64,000 nucleotides of DNA from positions 38,692 to 102,691 of the forward strand of contig NZ_JAME01000017.1 of the NCBI RefSeq assembly GCF_000521865.1. Reading direction: 5' to 3'. The stretch comes from Roseivivax isoporae LMG 25204 (lineage in GTDB: Bacteria; Pseudomonadota; Alphaproteobacteria; Rhodobacterales; Rhodobacteraceae). Below, one piece after another: positions 28,738-36,791 of the stretch. A model generated the notes under the pieces. That model was not told the origin of the DNA, ran no database searches, and saw only the letters and a program-made list of their open reading frames with translations. Made by a program: the position numbers and the translations under genes. Positions within the stretch are counted from its first letter, which is position 1. The number at the start of each line of letters is the position of its first letter.

Positions 28738-29529
28738 ATGACACGCGGCGCAACACTGGACCTGAACGCCTATCTCGACGGGGAACTCGGCCCCGAGGAA
28801 TCCGCCGAGATCGAGGCGCGCCTCGAGACCGACGCGGAGGCGCGCGAGCGGCTCGAGACGCTCGCCCGCCAGAAGGACCGGCTGGGCGCGGCGCTGGCCG
28901 CGATCGCCGACAGCGCGCCCGCGGACCTGCGGACCGCGCGGCTCGAGCGGCAGCTGGCCGGCGCGCTCCACCGGCGGATGTCGCCGCGCCGGCCCTTCGC
29001 CGCCGCGCCCTGGCTGCGGGGCGGCGGGCGCGTCGCGGCGGCCGCGGCGCTCGTGGCCTTCGGCTGGGTCGCGCATGGCAGCTGGGCGCCGCAGGCGCCG
29101 GGCGTGCCGGAATACGTGTCCGAGGCCATGGGCGCGCACCAGGTCTTTGCCGAGGACCTCGTCCGCCCCGCCGAGTTCACCGGCGGCGCGATCGACACCG
29201 CCGCGGAGTGGTTCTCGAGCAAGATCGGCGCGCAGGTGAACGCGCCCGACCTCAGCGGCTTCGACATGACGCTCGTGGGCGCGCGGCTGCTCGGCACCAA
29301 GGAGGGGCCGCTCGCACAGTTCATCTACGAGGACGCGGGCGGGGCGCGCTATTCGCTGACGCTGGCACGCCATCCCGAGGACCGGCCGCTCGCGCCGCTG
29401 CAGGCGGTCGACTACCCCGACCGCGCGGTGGTCTACTGGAGCACGCCCGACATCGACTTCACCCTGATCGGCAAGAAGGACGGGATGTCCGTCCGCACCA
29501 TGGCGTCGACCCTGGCCGAACGCACCTGA
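28738..29529 (+). CDS. Membrane anti-sigma factor for the adjacent ECF sigma
   Basis: A 263-residue protein with an N-terminal cytoplasmic helical domain typical of RsiW-like anti-sigma factors (LNAYLDGELGPEESAEIEAR, about 9-28), one transmembrane helix near residues 97-113 and a periplasmic domain of ~145 residues. The zinc HxxxCxxC motif of ZAS-type anti-sigmas is absent. Start ATG follows GGAGGGACCG. What the periplasmic part senses is not evident. Confidence 0.88.
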   Translation: MTRGATLDLNAYLDGELGPEESAEIEARLETDAEARERLETLARQKDRLGAALAAIADSAPADLRTARLERQLAGALHRRMSPRRPFAAAPWLRGGGRVAAAAALVAFGWVAHGSWAPQAPGVPEYVSEAMGAHQVFAEDLVRPAEFTGGAIDTAAEWFSSKIGAQVNAPDLSGFDMTLVGARLLGTKEGPLAQFIYEDAGGARYSLTLARHPEDRPLAPLQAVDYPDRAVVYWSTPDIDFTLIGKKDGMSVRTMASTLAERT

Positions 29530-29535
29530 GCCCCG

Positions 29536-29790
29536 TCAGGCCCCGTCCCGCGCGGCCGCCTCGCGCGCCGCGCGACGCAGCGCCGCGACCTGCTCGAGCG
29601 CGGTGCGGGCGGTCGCCCGGACCGCCTCGGGGTCGAGGCGCGGCGCGGGATCGGGGCCGCACGGATCGGTGAGCGCGATCCGGGCATAGGGGGCGGACGG
29701 ACCGTTGCCGCCGGACCCCGCCCGCGTCCCGGTGCCCCCGTCTGATTGCGCGTGCACCCGGGCATCTGTGGCTGTCCTCATCTTGGCCAT
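29536..29790 (-). CDS. Hypothetical small protein downstream of bchJ
   Basis: An 84-residue low-complexity N-terminus followed by a single charged helix (VRATARTALEQVAALRRAAR). GAGGGAGGG lies directly against the ATG at 29790 and at good spacing for the ATG at 29781, so the shorter start (81 aa) is likely. It follows bchJ on the same strand by 42 bases. No family recognised; coding status is moderately supported. Confidence 0.5.
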   Translation of the reverse strand: MAKMRTATDARVHAQSDGGTGTRAGSGGNGPSAPYARIALTDPCGPDPAPRLDPEAVRATARTALEQVAALRRAAREAAARDGA

Positions 29791-29832
29791 CCCTCCCTCG
29801 TTCCTGTCGCGCCCGGTACCGCACCGGGGGCC

Positions 29833-30465
29833 TCAGGGGTGCCGCGGCATGTCCCGGTCCGCGCGCCGCGGCCCCGTCCCGGTCCGCAGCTCGAACCGGC
29901 AGATGTCGCCTGCGCGCTCGACGGCGCAGGCGGTCTCGGCGCAGTCGCAGCCTTTCGCCACGAGCGCGCGGTAAAGCTCGCCGATGACCGCCGCGTGCCA
30001 GGTGCAGAGCCGCCCGTCGCCCCGCGTGCCCCGCACGAAGGCGTTGTCGCGGATCTCGAACCCGAACGGCCCGGCGGCCGAGAAGCGGGCCGAACCCGCA
30101 AAGGTCCAGGCGTGCCGCGCGATCGCCCGGGACAGAAGCCGCGCCGAAAGCCCGACCGGCAGCGCCCGGAGGAGCCATCGCGCAGGCCCCGGGATCCGGT
30201 GCCCGAGGATGTAGCGGGCGGTCTGCCGCCCGGCCTCGGCCAACAGCGCGTCCGCCTGGCGCGGGACCTCCGCACGCACCGCCCGGTGCAGCCGCACGGC
30301 CACGTCCTCCGCGATCATGGCATCGCCGGACGGCGCGCGGGCGATCCCCGCACGGGCAAGGATGCGCGCGCGGGCGTCTCTCGGGCAGCGCCGCTCCAGC
30401 ACGTCGAGAAGCCGGGTCACCGCGTTCGGCCCGATGCGGGCCGGGACCCCGCCGGCATCCGTCAT
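29833..30465 (-). CDS. bchJ: Bacteriochlorophyll 4-vinyl reductase-type protein BchJ (V4R domain)
   Basis: A 210-residue protein matching BchJ of purple bacteria: IGPNAVTRLLDVLERR at the N-terminus and a C-terminal V4R domain with FEIRDNAFVRG, CTWHAAVIGELYRAL and the cysteine cluster CDCAETACAVERAGDICRFEL-like end. BchJ acts in bacteriochlorophyll synthesis around 8-vinyl reduction of protochlorophyllide; catalytic reduction is now credited to BciA/BciB, so BchJ may be an accessory or carrier. In Rhodobacter it lies directly after bchE; here it starts 3 bases after the stop of a drastically shortened bchE. It appears intact. Confidence 0.88.
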   Translation of the reverse strand: MTDAGGVPARIGPNAVTRLLDVLERRCPRDARARILARAGIARAPSGDAMIAEDVAVRLHRAVRAEVPRQADALLAEAGRQTARYILGHRIPGPARWLLRALPVGLSARLLSRAIARHAWTFAGSARFSAAGPFGFEIRDNAFVRGTRGDGRLCTWHAAVIGELYRALVAKGCDCAETACAVERAGDICRFELRTGTGPRRADRDMPRHP

Positions 30466-30468
30466 GGC

Positions 30469-30756
30469 TCAGGTCTCCTCCATCTGCTGGCCGCCGCCGC
30501 CGCTGGCGCGGGTCCCGGCCCGCGTCTTCATCTGCGCGCGCACGCTCTGGCGGCGTTCGGCCGCCCGCGCCGCGCGGTCGGCCGCCGCCTCCCGGTCGGC
30601 GATCTGCGCCTCTGCGGGGCGGCGCGTCGCGTCGAAGCGGAAGTCGACGGTCTCGCGCGTCTGCGGGCCCCAGTACGCGACCCATGCGGGCGGCCAGGTG
30701 CCGGCGATCTCTGCCCCGCCGGAGCGGTAGTTGGGGTGGACGAACAGGATCCGCAT
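30469..30756 (-). pseudogene. bchE: Internally deleted bchE (anaerobic Mg-protoporphyrin ester cyclase) remnant, 95 codons
   Basis: The first ~28 codons, [19 protein letters not shown] then WPPAWVAY, match the start of BchE, a B12-dependent radical SAM enzyme of about 550-600 residues that closes the fifth ring of bacteriochlorophyll without oxygen. The remaining codons start [14 protein letters not shown] and end [10 protein letters not shown], which I recognise (from memory) as the BchE C-terminus. The B12-binding and CxxxCxxC radical SAM domains are missing, so the product cannot be a cyclase. The join is in frame at a shared tyrosine. A good ribosome site (GGAGG) and the PpsR and FnrL sites upstream are kept, so the ORF may still be translated and drive bchJ expression. 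An assembly error is the main alternative. Confidence 0.8.
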
Positions 30757-30771
30757 CAGGGCCTCCGCGAC

Positions 30772-30789
30772 TGTAACGGGATGTTGACA
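30772..30789. promoter_or_regulatory. PpsR/CrtJ-type site upstream of bchE remnant
   Basis: TGTAACGGGATGTTGACA fits the photosynthesis-repressor consensus TGT-N12-ACA exactly, with extra symmetry TGTAA/TTGACA. It lies 16 bases before the bchE start codon, where PpsR/CrtJ represses bchE in Rhodobacter. Function inferred from consensus and position. Confidence 0.7.
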
Positions 30790-30808
30790 GATTCCGCGCC
30801 ACCCGTGG

Positions 30809-30822
30809 TTGACGTGGATCAA
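30809..30822. promoter_or_regulatory. FnrL/FNR-type box upstream of bchE remnant
   Basis: TTGACGTGGATCAA matches the FNR consensus TTGAT-N4-ATCAA with one mismatch. FnrL activates bchE under low oxygen in Rhodobacter, so the site fits a former or residual anaerobic photosynthesis promoter reading leftward. Confidence 0.7.
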
Positions 30823-30973
30823 GGAACCCCGCCCCCGGCCCGCGTTCCACGCGATTCCGCCGCGCGGAAACTGCCCGCGCGCGGGATGAGACCGGCCGCA
30901 CGGGCGTTCTTCCTTCATACGGACGGGCACGGCCGAGAACGGCCACCGCCGGCACAAGGAGGAGATTGCACAC

Positions 30974-31351
30974 ATGTCGACCTTCGTCGCGCCCGGGCAC
31001 CGGGCACTCGTCACCGCGCTTCTCGCGGGTCTCGTCGTGGCGCTGATGCCGTTCGCCATCGCGCTCACCCCTGAAAAGGCCGTCGCGGCGCACCTCGTCG
31101 GCGTCGTCATCGCCGCGCTCGCGGCCCGCGCGCTGCGCTGGCCCGGCCGCGGCGACGGCCTCCTGATGGCGGGCGCCGGCGCGCTCGTCGTCACGGTCCC
31201 GATCTGGGTCTGGCAGATGCCGGCCGGCCCGGCATGGGCGCTGCCCGCTCTCGGCGCCCTCGTCGCGGTCGTCGGCCTGCGGCACGCGGTCCTGCGCGGC
31301 GACATTGCCGCGCCGAGGCAGGACCCGACGCCGCCCGCCACCGGCGGCTGA
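30974..31351 (+). CDS. Small membrane protein of unknown function (125 aa)
   Basis: Four predicted transmembrane helices ([70 protein letters not shown]) in a topology reminiscent of SPW-repeat or COG membrane proteins, but no family is clear. AAGGAGGAGATTGCACAC precedes the ATG and a strong terminator follows, so it is a single-gene unit between bchE and the Mrp operon. Confidence 0.75.
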   Translation: MSTFVAPGHRALVTALLAGLVVALMPFAIALTPEKAVAAHLVGVVIAALAARALRWPGRGDGLLMAGAGALVVTVPIWVWQMPAGPAWALPALGALVAVVGLRHAVLRGDIAAPRQDPTPPATGG

Positions 31352-31408
31352 GGCGACCCACCGTCCGGCGGAGCCTGCTCGCCCCTCATCCCCACGCTCC
31401 GCCACCCT

Positions 31409-31438
31409 GGGGGGCCGGTCCCGACCGGCCCCCTTTTT
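31409..31438 (+). terminator. Rho-independent terminator
   Basis: GGGGGCCGGTC and GACCGGCCCCC form an 11-bp perfect stem (31410-31433) followed by TTTTT, 58 bases after the 125-residue membrane protein gene. It separates that gene from the Mrp operon leader. Confidence 0.92.
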
Positions 31439-31457
31439 CGTGTCACGGCGGGATGAA

Positions 31458-31575
31458 GCCCGGCTCCCGGGCGTATGTGTCTCGAAGGCGCGACGCCGAG
31501 CGGCGCGCGGTTCGGTCCCCTCCAAGCGGGACCGCAGGGTCCGGGCCCCTCTGGCAACCGCAGGCAGCCGGTTGC
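31458..31575 (+). ncRNA. Candidate structured leader RNA of the Mrp-like operon
   Basis: Four consecutive hairpins can be drawn in the 188 bases between the terminator and mnhE: GCCCGG/CCGGGC (31458-31472), GGCG/CGCC (31487-31497), CGGTCCC/GGGACCG (31513-31534) and GCAACCG/CGGTTGC (31554-31575), ending about 50 bases before the start codon. In a GC-rich genome chance hairpins are common, so this is tentative. Cation-transporter operons are sometimes controlled by riboswitches (nhaA-I/II for Li+, DUF1646 for Na+), which is why it deserves mention. Confidence 0.35.
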
Positions 31576-31626
31576 GATGTCGGAACCTTCGTCCAGCGCC
31601 CCCACGACGCTGCCGCAGGAGGTCCG

Positions 31627-32193
31627 ATGAAGGTTCGTCACGATTTCACGCCGGGACCGGTGCCGTCCGCCCCGAACGCGCGCCGCTCCGCAAGACAGGA
31701 CGCCGGGCGGCTGCGCCAGGCGGGCATCGCCGCGGCCGCGCTGGCGCTCTGCTGGGCCGGGCTGCACGGCTCCGACTGGTCGAGCTGGGCCGTCGGCGCG
31801 CCCGCCGTCCTCCTCGGCGCGGCCGCGACGCTCCTCCTGCCGGCGAGCCCGCCGCCGCGGCTGTCCGTGCGGGGCGCCCTGCGCTTCGCGCTCTTCGCCG
31901 CGCGCGGCATCCTCGCGGGCGCGCTCGACGTGAGCCGGCGGAGCCTGCGGCCCGCCGCGCTCGATCCGGGCTGCCTGACGCTCCGCACCCGCCTGCCCGC
32001 AGGCCGGCCGCGCAGGCTCTACGCCCTCGCCATCACGCTCCTGCCCGGCACGCTGACCGCGCGCCTCGACGGCGACACGCTCGTCGTGCACGCGCTCGAC
32101 CGCGGCGGCACCACGCGCGCGGACCTCGCCACGCTCGAGGACCGGGTGGCGGCGCTCTTCGGGCTTGCCGCAGGACCGGGAGCCCGGCGATGA
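31627..32193 (+). CDS. mnhE: Na+/H+ antiporter (Mrp) subunit E
   Basis: A 188-residue MrpE-type membrane protein: two N-terminal helices, [18 protein letters not shown] and a C-terminal part with [20 protein letters not shown], the most conserved MrpE segment. Homologous to MbhA of archaeal membrane-bound hydrogenases. First gene of an eight-gene operon with overlapping reading frames; GCAGGAGGTCCG precedes ATG 31627. Confidence 0.9.
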   Translation: MKVRHDFTPGPVPSAPNARRSARQDAGRLRQAGIAAAALALCWAGLHGSDWSSWAVGAPAVLLGAAATLLLPASPPPRLSVRGALRFALFAARGILAGALDVSRRSLRPAALDPGCLTLRTRLPAGRPRRLYALAITLLPGTLTARLDGDTLVVHALDRGGTTRADLATLEDRVAALFGLAAGPGARR

Positions 32194-32432
32194 TCGACGT
32201 CCTTTCCGTCGCGGCGCTGGCCGCCACGCTCGCGCCCCTGCCGCGGCTGATCGTCGGCCCGACCGCCGCCGACCGCATCCTCGCGGCGCAGCTTTCGGGG
32301 ACGGGCACGGTCGCCACGCTCATCCTGCTCGGCGCGGCCTCGGGCACGCCCGCGCTCTACGACGTGGCGCTGGTCTTCGCCGCGCTCGCGGCTATTGCCG
32401 GCCTCGCCTTCGTGGCGCTGGGGAGGGGCTGA
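32190..32432 (+). CDS. mnhF: Na+/H+ antiporter (Mrp) subunit F
   Basis: An 80-residue three-helix protein with [20 protein letters not shown], the MrpF signature (GP-x2-DR), and [21 protein letters not shown]. Overlaps mnhE by 4 bases (ATGA). Equivalent to MbhB. Confidence 0.9.
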   Translation: MIDVLSVAALAATLAPLPRLIVGPTAADRILAAQLSGTGTVATLILLGAASGTPALYDVALVFAALAAIAGLAFVALGRG

Positions 32433-32434
32433 AC

Positions 32435-32725
32435 ATGGCGACCGCACTGGCCACGTTGGGGACGCTCCTCGCCACCCTGGGCGTCGCGTTCCTGCTCGTC
32501 GCCGCGATCGGCGTCTGGCGCCTGCCCGACACGCTGTCGCGGCTCCATGCGCTGACCAAGGCGGACACGGCCGGCACGGCGCTCGTTGCGCTGGGGGCGC
32601 TCTGCCTGTCCGGATCGCTGTCGGCGGCATTGCCGCTCGTCCTCTGCGTGACGCTGGTCGGCATCTCGGGCGCGACGCTCGGGCACCTGATCGCCCGCGC
32701 GCATCTCGGGCGGGAGACGCGCTGA
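32435..32725 (+). CDS. mnhG: Na+/H+ antiporter (Mrp) subunit G
   Basis: A 96-residue three-helix MrpG protein: AIGVWRLPDTLSRLHALTKA, the family hallmark (G-x-x-RLPD-x-x-RLHA), followed by a glycine-alanine-rich helix. A GGGAGGGGC site is inside the end of mnhF. Equivalent to MbhC. Confidence 0.9.
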   Translation: MATALATLGTLLATLGVAFLLVAAIGVWRLPDTLSRLHALTKADTAGTALVALGALCLSGSLSAALPLVLCVTLVGISGATLGHLIARAHLGRETR

Positions 32726-33621
32726 TGCCGGTCTTCGACATCCTGACCGCAACCGGCGCGGTCTTCTGTGCCGCGATCGCGCTCGGTGCGCGCGACCGCG
32801 TGGCGGCGATCGCGGGCTTCCTGCTCATGGGCCTCGTCGTCGCGTTGGCCTGGGTGCGGCTTGGGGCGCCGGACGTGGCGCTGGCCGAGGCCGCCATCGG
32901 CGCGGGCCTGACCGGCGCGCTCCTGCTGCGCGGCGCCGCGCGGATCGGGCCGCTCGAGCCCGCAGCCCCCCCGGCCCGCGCGCTGCGCGCGTCGGCCGCG
33001 CTCCTCGCGCTCGGCCTGGCGGGCCTGCTCGGCTGGGCCTTCGCGGGCGCGGGCGGTGCCAGCGTCTATCCCGCCCTCGTGCGGGCATCGCTGGCCGAAA
33101 GCGGCGTCGGCAACCCGGTGACCGCGGTGCTCCTCAACTTCCGCGCCTGGGACACGCTGCTCGAGGTCGTCGTCCTCGCGGTCGCGCTCCTGCTCGTCGC
33201 GGCGCTGGCGCCGCCGCGCATCGATCCCGCGCCGCTCGGCGAGATGGTGCTGCCCTTCGCGCGCGTGGTCGTGCCGGTGGCGGTTCTCCTCGCCGGGCAT
33301 CTCCTGTGGCTCGGGGCCGAGGCACCGGGCGGCGCCTTCCAGGCCGGCGCCGTGCTCGCGGGCGGCGCGGTGGCGCTAGGGCTCTGCGGCGTGCTGCGAC
33401 CCGCAGAGCGCACCGGTGCTGCGCTGCGCATCGCGGGCCTCGCGGGGCCCGCGCTCTTCGTCCTGGCCGCGATCGCCACCGCCGCGCTGACCGGGGGGCT
33501 GCTCGACTATCCCGCGGCGGCGGCGAAGACGTGGATCCTCGTGATCGAATCCGCGCTCACCCTGTCGATCGCCGCAACGCTGTTCCTCCTGTTCCTCGGT
33601 TCCGAAGGGAAGTCCCGATGA
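32725..33621 (+). CDS. mnhB: Fused Mrp subunit: MrpA C-terminal (DUF4040) domain plus MnhB domain
   Basis: A 298-residue membrane protein. The first ~75 residues (RDRVAAIAGFLLMGLVVALAW, VRLGAPDVALAEAAIGAG) are the DUF4040/MbhD-like segment normally found at the MrpA C-terminus; a middle part with SGVGNPVTAVLLNFRAWDTLLEV resembles the following MbhE-like segment; the rest (VVVPVAVLLAGHLLWLGAEAPGGAFQAGAV) is MnhB. Fusion or separate placement of these domains outside MrpA is the archaeal Mbh layout. ATG shares one base with the mnhG stop. Confidence 0.85.
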   Translation: MPVFDILTATGAVFCAAIALGARDRVAAIAGFLLMGLVVALAWVRLGAPDVALAEAAIGAGLTGALLLRGAARIGPLEPAAPPARALRASAALLALGLAGLLGWAFAGAGGASVYPALVRASLAESGVGNPVTAVLLNFRAWDTLLEVVVLAVALLLVAALAPPRIDPAPLGEMVLPFARVVVPVAVLLAGHLLWLGAEAPGGAFQAGAVLAGGAVALGLCGVLRPAERTGAALRIAGLAGPALFVLAAIATAALTGGLLDYPAAAAKTWILVIESALTLSIAATLFLLFLGSEGKSR

Positions 33622-33896
33622 TCGCTCCGGACATCGTCTACCTCGCGGCCGGTGCCGCGCTCGCGGGCCTCGCGCTCTGGCGGCTCGCCACGAGCGGCGA
33701 CGCGCTGCGCCGCATCCTGTCGCTGAACGTCCTCGCCGCGGGGATCGCCATGCTGCTACTCGCGGCGGGGCGCGGGCCCGCAGGAACCGACCCCGTGCCG
33801 CAGGCCTTCGTGCTCACCGGCATCGTCGTGCTGGTGGCGGTGACGGCAGCGCTTCTCGCGCTTGCCGAGCGGATCGCGAGGGCGCGCGATGACTGA
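33618..33896 (+). CDS. mnhC: Na+/H+ antiporter (Mrp) subunit C
   Basis: A 92-residue three-helix protein of the MrpC/NuoK family, with RILSLNVLAAGIAMLLLA and DPVPQAFVLTGIVVLVAVTA, the latter the NuoK-like PQALVLTAIVV element. Overlaps mnhB by 4 bases and the next gene by 8. Confidence 0.9.
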   Translation: MIAPDIVYLAAGAALAGLALWRLATSGDALRRILSLNVLAAGIAMLLLAAGRGPAGTDPVPQAFVLTGIVVLVAVTAALLALAERIARARDD

Positions 33897-35322
33897 GGCC
33901 ACGCTTCTCGTGACGCTGCCCTTCCTCGCGGCGCTCGCGGCCGCCGCGCACCCGCGCGCAGCGGCACGCTGGGGCGGCGCGGCAACGCTTGCGAACGCGG
34001 TCCTCGCCGCGCTCCTCGTGCAGGACGTGCTCGCGGACGGTGCCGGCGCGACGGGGATCGGCGGTTGGACGGCCCCCCTCGGGATCGCGCTCGCGGCCGA
34101 CGGGCTTGCCGCGCTCATGGTGGCGATGACCGCGCTCGTCGGCGCGGGCGTCGCGCTGCACGCCGCGGACTGGAGCCTGCGCGCGGCAGCGGACGCGCGG
34201 CGCACGCGCCTGCGCACCGGGTTCTGGCCGCTCTGGCTGACGACCATGGGCGCGATGAACGCGCTCTTCCTCTCGGGCGACCTGTTCAACCTCTACGTGG
34301 CCTTCGAGATCCTGGGCCTGACCGCGGTGGGCCTGACGGCGCTCTCGGGCGGACGGACGGCGCTGCGCGCGGCCTTCGACTACCTGGGCGCAGGCCTCGC
34401 GGGCAGCCTCCTCCTCCTGCTGGGCGTGGCGCTCGCCTACGCCGCGGCGGGGCGCGTCGACCTCGCCGTCGCGGGTACGCTCGCCGGGACGGTCGAGGGC
34501 CGCATCGCGCTCGCGCTCGTTCTCGCGGGCCTCGCGGTCAAGGCCGCGCTCTTCCCGCTGCACTTCTGGATGCCCGCGGCACATGCGAGCGCCACCCCGG
34601 CGGCGAGCGCGCTCCTCTCGGCGCTCGTGGTCAAGGCCGCACTCTACGTCGCGCTGCGGCTCTCGCTCGAGGCGGGCGCGGGCGCAGGCACCCTGCGCGC
34701 GGCGCTGGCGGCGGCCGGGGCGGCGGCGATGTTCTGGGGGGCCTGGCACGCGCTCCGCGCGGAGCGGCTGAAGATGCTGGTCGCCCATTCGACCGTGGCG
34801 CAGGTGGGTCTCATGGCACTCGCGCTCGGTCTCTCGGAGGACGGGGTGCCGTGGCAGGCGGCGGCGCTCCTGATGCTGTCGCACGCGCTCGCCAAGGCGG
34901 CGATGTTCCTCGCCGTCGGCCGCATCGCCGAGGAGCTCGGCCACGACCGCATCTCGGGCCTCAACCGCGAGGACCTGCGCCCCGGCGCGGCCGAATTCGC
35001 GTTTGCCATCGCCGCGATCAGCCTGATCGGCCTGCCGCCCAGCGCGGGTTTCGTCGGCAAGTGGCTGATGATGGAGGGGCTGATCGACGGAGGCGCCTGG
35101 CCCTGGGTCGCGGTGGTGCTCGCGGGCACCGCCCTGTCGGCCGCCTACCTCGCCCGGGTCGTGTCGCGCTGCCTGCGCGGCGGCCCGCACGTGGCGCCGG
35201 GCGCCCGCCGCCCGCCCTGGCGGACGGGCGACGTCGCCGCCCTGGGCCTCGCCGCCGCGGCCCTGGCGCTCGGCCTCGGGTCGGCGCTGCCGCTCGCCCT
35301 TCTCGAAAGGACGCTCACGTGA
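33889..35322 (+). CDS. Mrp/NuoN-type proton-conducting antiporter subunit (first MnhD-like)
   Basis: A 477-residue antiporter-like subunit with about 14 helices. Landmarks: NLYVAFEILGLTAVGLTALS (conserved transmembrane glutamate), AGLAVKAALFPLHFWMPAAH (conserved lysine and H-W-L/M-P motif), LKMLVAHSTVAQVG, and SLIGLPPSAGFVGKW. ATG 33889 overlaps the mnhC stop. Together with the two following paralogues it supplies the ion channels of the complex. Confidence 0.88.
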   Translation: MTEATLLVTLPFLAALAAAAHPRAAARWGGAATLANAVLAALLVQDVLADGAGATGIGGWTAPLGIALAADGLAALMVAMTALVGAGVALHAADWSLRAAADARRTRLRTGFWPLWLTTMGAMNALFLSGDLFNLYVAFEILGLTAVGLTALSGGRTALRAAFDYLGAGLAGSLLLLLGVALAYAAAGRVDLAVAGTLAGTVEGRIALALVLAGLAVKAALFPLHFWMPAAHASATPAASALLSALVVKAALYVALRLSLEAGAGAGTLRAALAAAGAAAMFWGAWHALRAERLKMLVAHSTVAQVGLMALALGLSEDGVPWQAAALLMLSHALAKAAMFLAVGRIAEELGHDRISGLNREDLRPGAAEFAFAIAAISLIGLPPSAGFVGKWLMMEGLIDGGAWPWVAVVLAGTALSAAYLARVVSRCLRGGPHVAPGARRPPWRTGDVAALGLAAAALALGLGSALPLALLERTLT

Positions 35323-36791
35323 CCGAGTTCCTGCCGCTCGCCATCCTCATGACATCGCTCGGCATCGCGCCGGCCATCCTCGCCATGCCCGACCGCTGGA
35401 CGCGGGTGCGCACGGCGGTGAACCTCGCCGCGGCGTCGGTGAAGGTCGCGCTCGTGGCGTGGCTGTCGCTGTCGGTCGCGCAGGGCGCGGAATACGCCGT
35501 CACGCTTGCCGTCGCGCCGGGCCTCGCGCTCGAGTTGCGGGCCGACGCGCTGTCGGTGCTGTTCCTCGCGCTCTCCGCCGTGCTGTGGTTGCTGACCACG
35601 ATCTACGCGGTGGGCTATCTCGAGGGCGGCACCGACCGCAGCCGCTTCTTCGGGTTCTTCAGCCTCTGCGTCGCCGCGACCGTGGGCATCGCGATGGCCG
35701 GCAACCTCTTCACCTTCCTCGTCTTCTTCGAGTTCCTGACGCTCGCGACCTGGCCGCTCGTGGTCCATCGCGGCACCGCCGAGGCGCACCGCGCGGGCCG
35801 CGTCTACCTGGCCTACACGCTGGGCGGCGGGCTCGCGCTCACGCTCGGGACGGTCTGGCTCCACGCGCTCGCGGGCGACGTGCCCTTCGTGCCGACCGGC
35901 GTGCTGGGCGATCTGCCGCAGAGCCACCCGCTGACGCTCTCGGCGATCTTCGTGCTGCTCATCGCGGGCGTGGGGGTCAAGGCGGCGCAGGTGCCGCTGC
36001 ACGGCTGGCTGCCGCTGTCGATGGTGGCCCCCGCGCCGGTCAGCGCGCTCCTGCACGCGGTCGCGGTGGTCAAGGCGGGCGCCTTCGGGATCATGCGCAT
36101 CGTCTACGACGTCTACGGGGTCGAGACGGTTGCGGCGCTCGGTCTCGCCACGCCCCTCGTGGCCGTGGCGGCGGTGACCATCCTCTGGGGGTCGTTCCGC
36201 GCGCTTGCCCAGGACGACCTCAAGACGCGGCTCGCCTATTCGACCGTGAGCCAGGTCAGCTACATCACGCTCGGCGTCGCGCTCGTGTCCCCGGTGGCCG
36301 CCGTGGGCGGGCTCGCGCACCTGATCCACCAGGGCATCATGAAGATCACGCTCTTCCTTGCCGCCGGAAACTTCGCCGAGGGGCGCGGCGTCAAGACGGT
36401 GAGCGGGATGGACGGCATGGGCCGCCTCATGCCGGGGGCCATGGCGGCCTTCACCGTCGGCGCACTCGGCATGATCGGGGTGCCGCCGCTCGCGGGCTTC
36501 GTCAGCAAGTGGTATCTCGGGGCGGGCGGGCTCGACGCGGGCCAGCCCGCGGTGGTCGCGCTCCTCGCGGGATCGAGCCTGCTGAACGCGGCCTATTTCC
36601 TGCCGATCCTGCACCGCGCCTGGTTCCGGGACCCGCCCGAGGGGGCGGCGCCGAGGCGCCGCATCGGCTGGATGCTGGCGCTGCCGCCGGCGGTCACCGC
36701 CGCGCTCGTCCTCGCGGCGGGGCTCCTGGCAAACGCGCCCTTCAGCCCGCTCGGCTGGACCCGCTTCATCGTCTCGCTGGAGTACCTATGA
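35319..36791 (+). CDS. Mrp/NuoM-type proton-conducting antiporter subunit (second MnhD-like)
   Basis: A 490-residue antiporter-like subunit starting at GTG 35319 (GTGA overlap). Landmarks: FTFLVFFEFLTLATWPLVVH (glutamate), GVGVKAAQVPLHGWLPLSMV, APAPVSALLHAVAVVKAGAF (the NuoL/M type lysine region), DLKTRLAYSTVSQVSYITLG, and LIHQGIMKITLFLAAGNF. The SALLHA segment is closer to NuoM/NuoL than the first subunit. Confidence 0.88.
   Translation: MTEFLPLAILMTSLGIAPAILAMPDRWTRVRTAVNLAAASVKVALVAWLSLSVAQGAEYAVTLAVAPGLALELRADALSVLFLALSAVLWLLTTIYAVGYLEGGTDRSRFFGFFSLCVAATVGIAMAGNLFTFLVFFEFLTLATWPLVVHRGTAEAHRAGRVYLAYTLGGGLALTLGTVWLHALAGDVPFVPTGVLGDLPQSHPLTLSAIFVLLIAGVGVKAAQVPLHGWLPLSMVAPAPVSALLHAVAVVKAGAFGIMRIVYDVYGVETVAALGLATPLVAVAAVTILWGSFRALAQDDLKTRLAYSTVSQVSYITLGVALVSPVAAVGGLAHLIHQGIMKITLFLAAGNFAEGRGVKTVSGMDGMGRLMPGAMAAFTVGALGMIGVPPLAGFVSKWYLGAGGLDAGQPAVVALLAGSSLLNAAYFLPILHRAWFRDPPEGAAPRRRIGWMLALPPAVTAALVLAAGLLANAPFSPLGWTRFIVSLEYL

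Noticed and set aside
31458..31575. Guanidine (mini-ykkC) riboswitch reading of the Mrp leader
   Set aside because: The hairpin loops do not show the two conserved ACGR tetraloops required.
30830..32091. Minus-strand frame running through the bchE remnant upstream region
   Set aside because: Low-complexity translation without ribosome site; only the part from 30756 downstream resembles a protein family.
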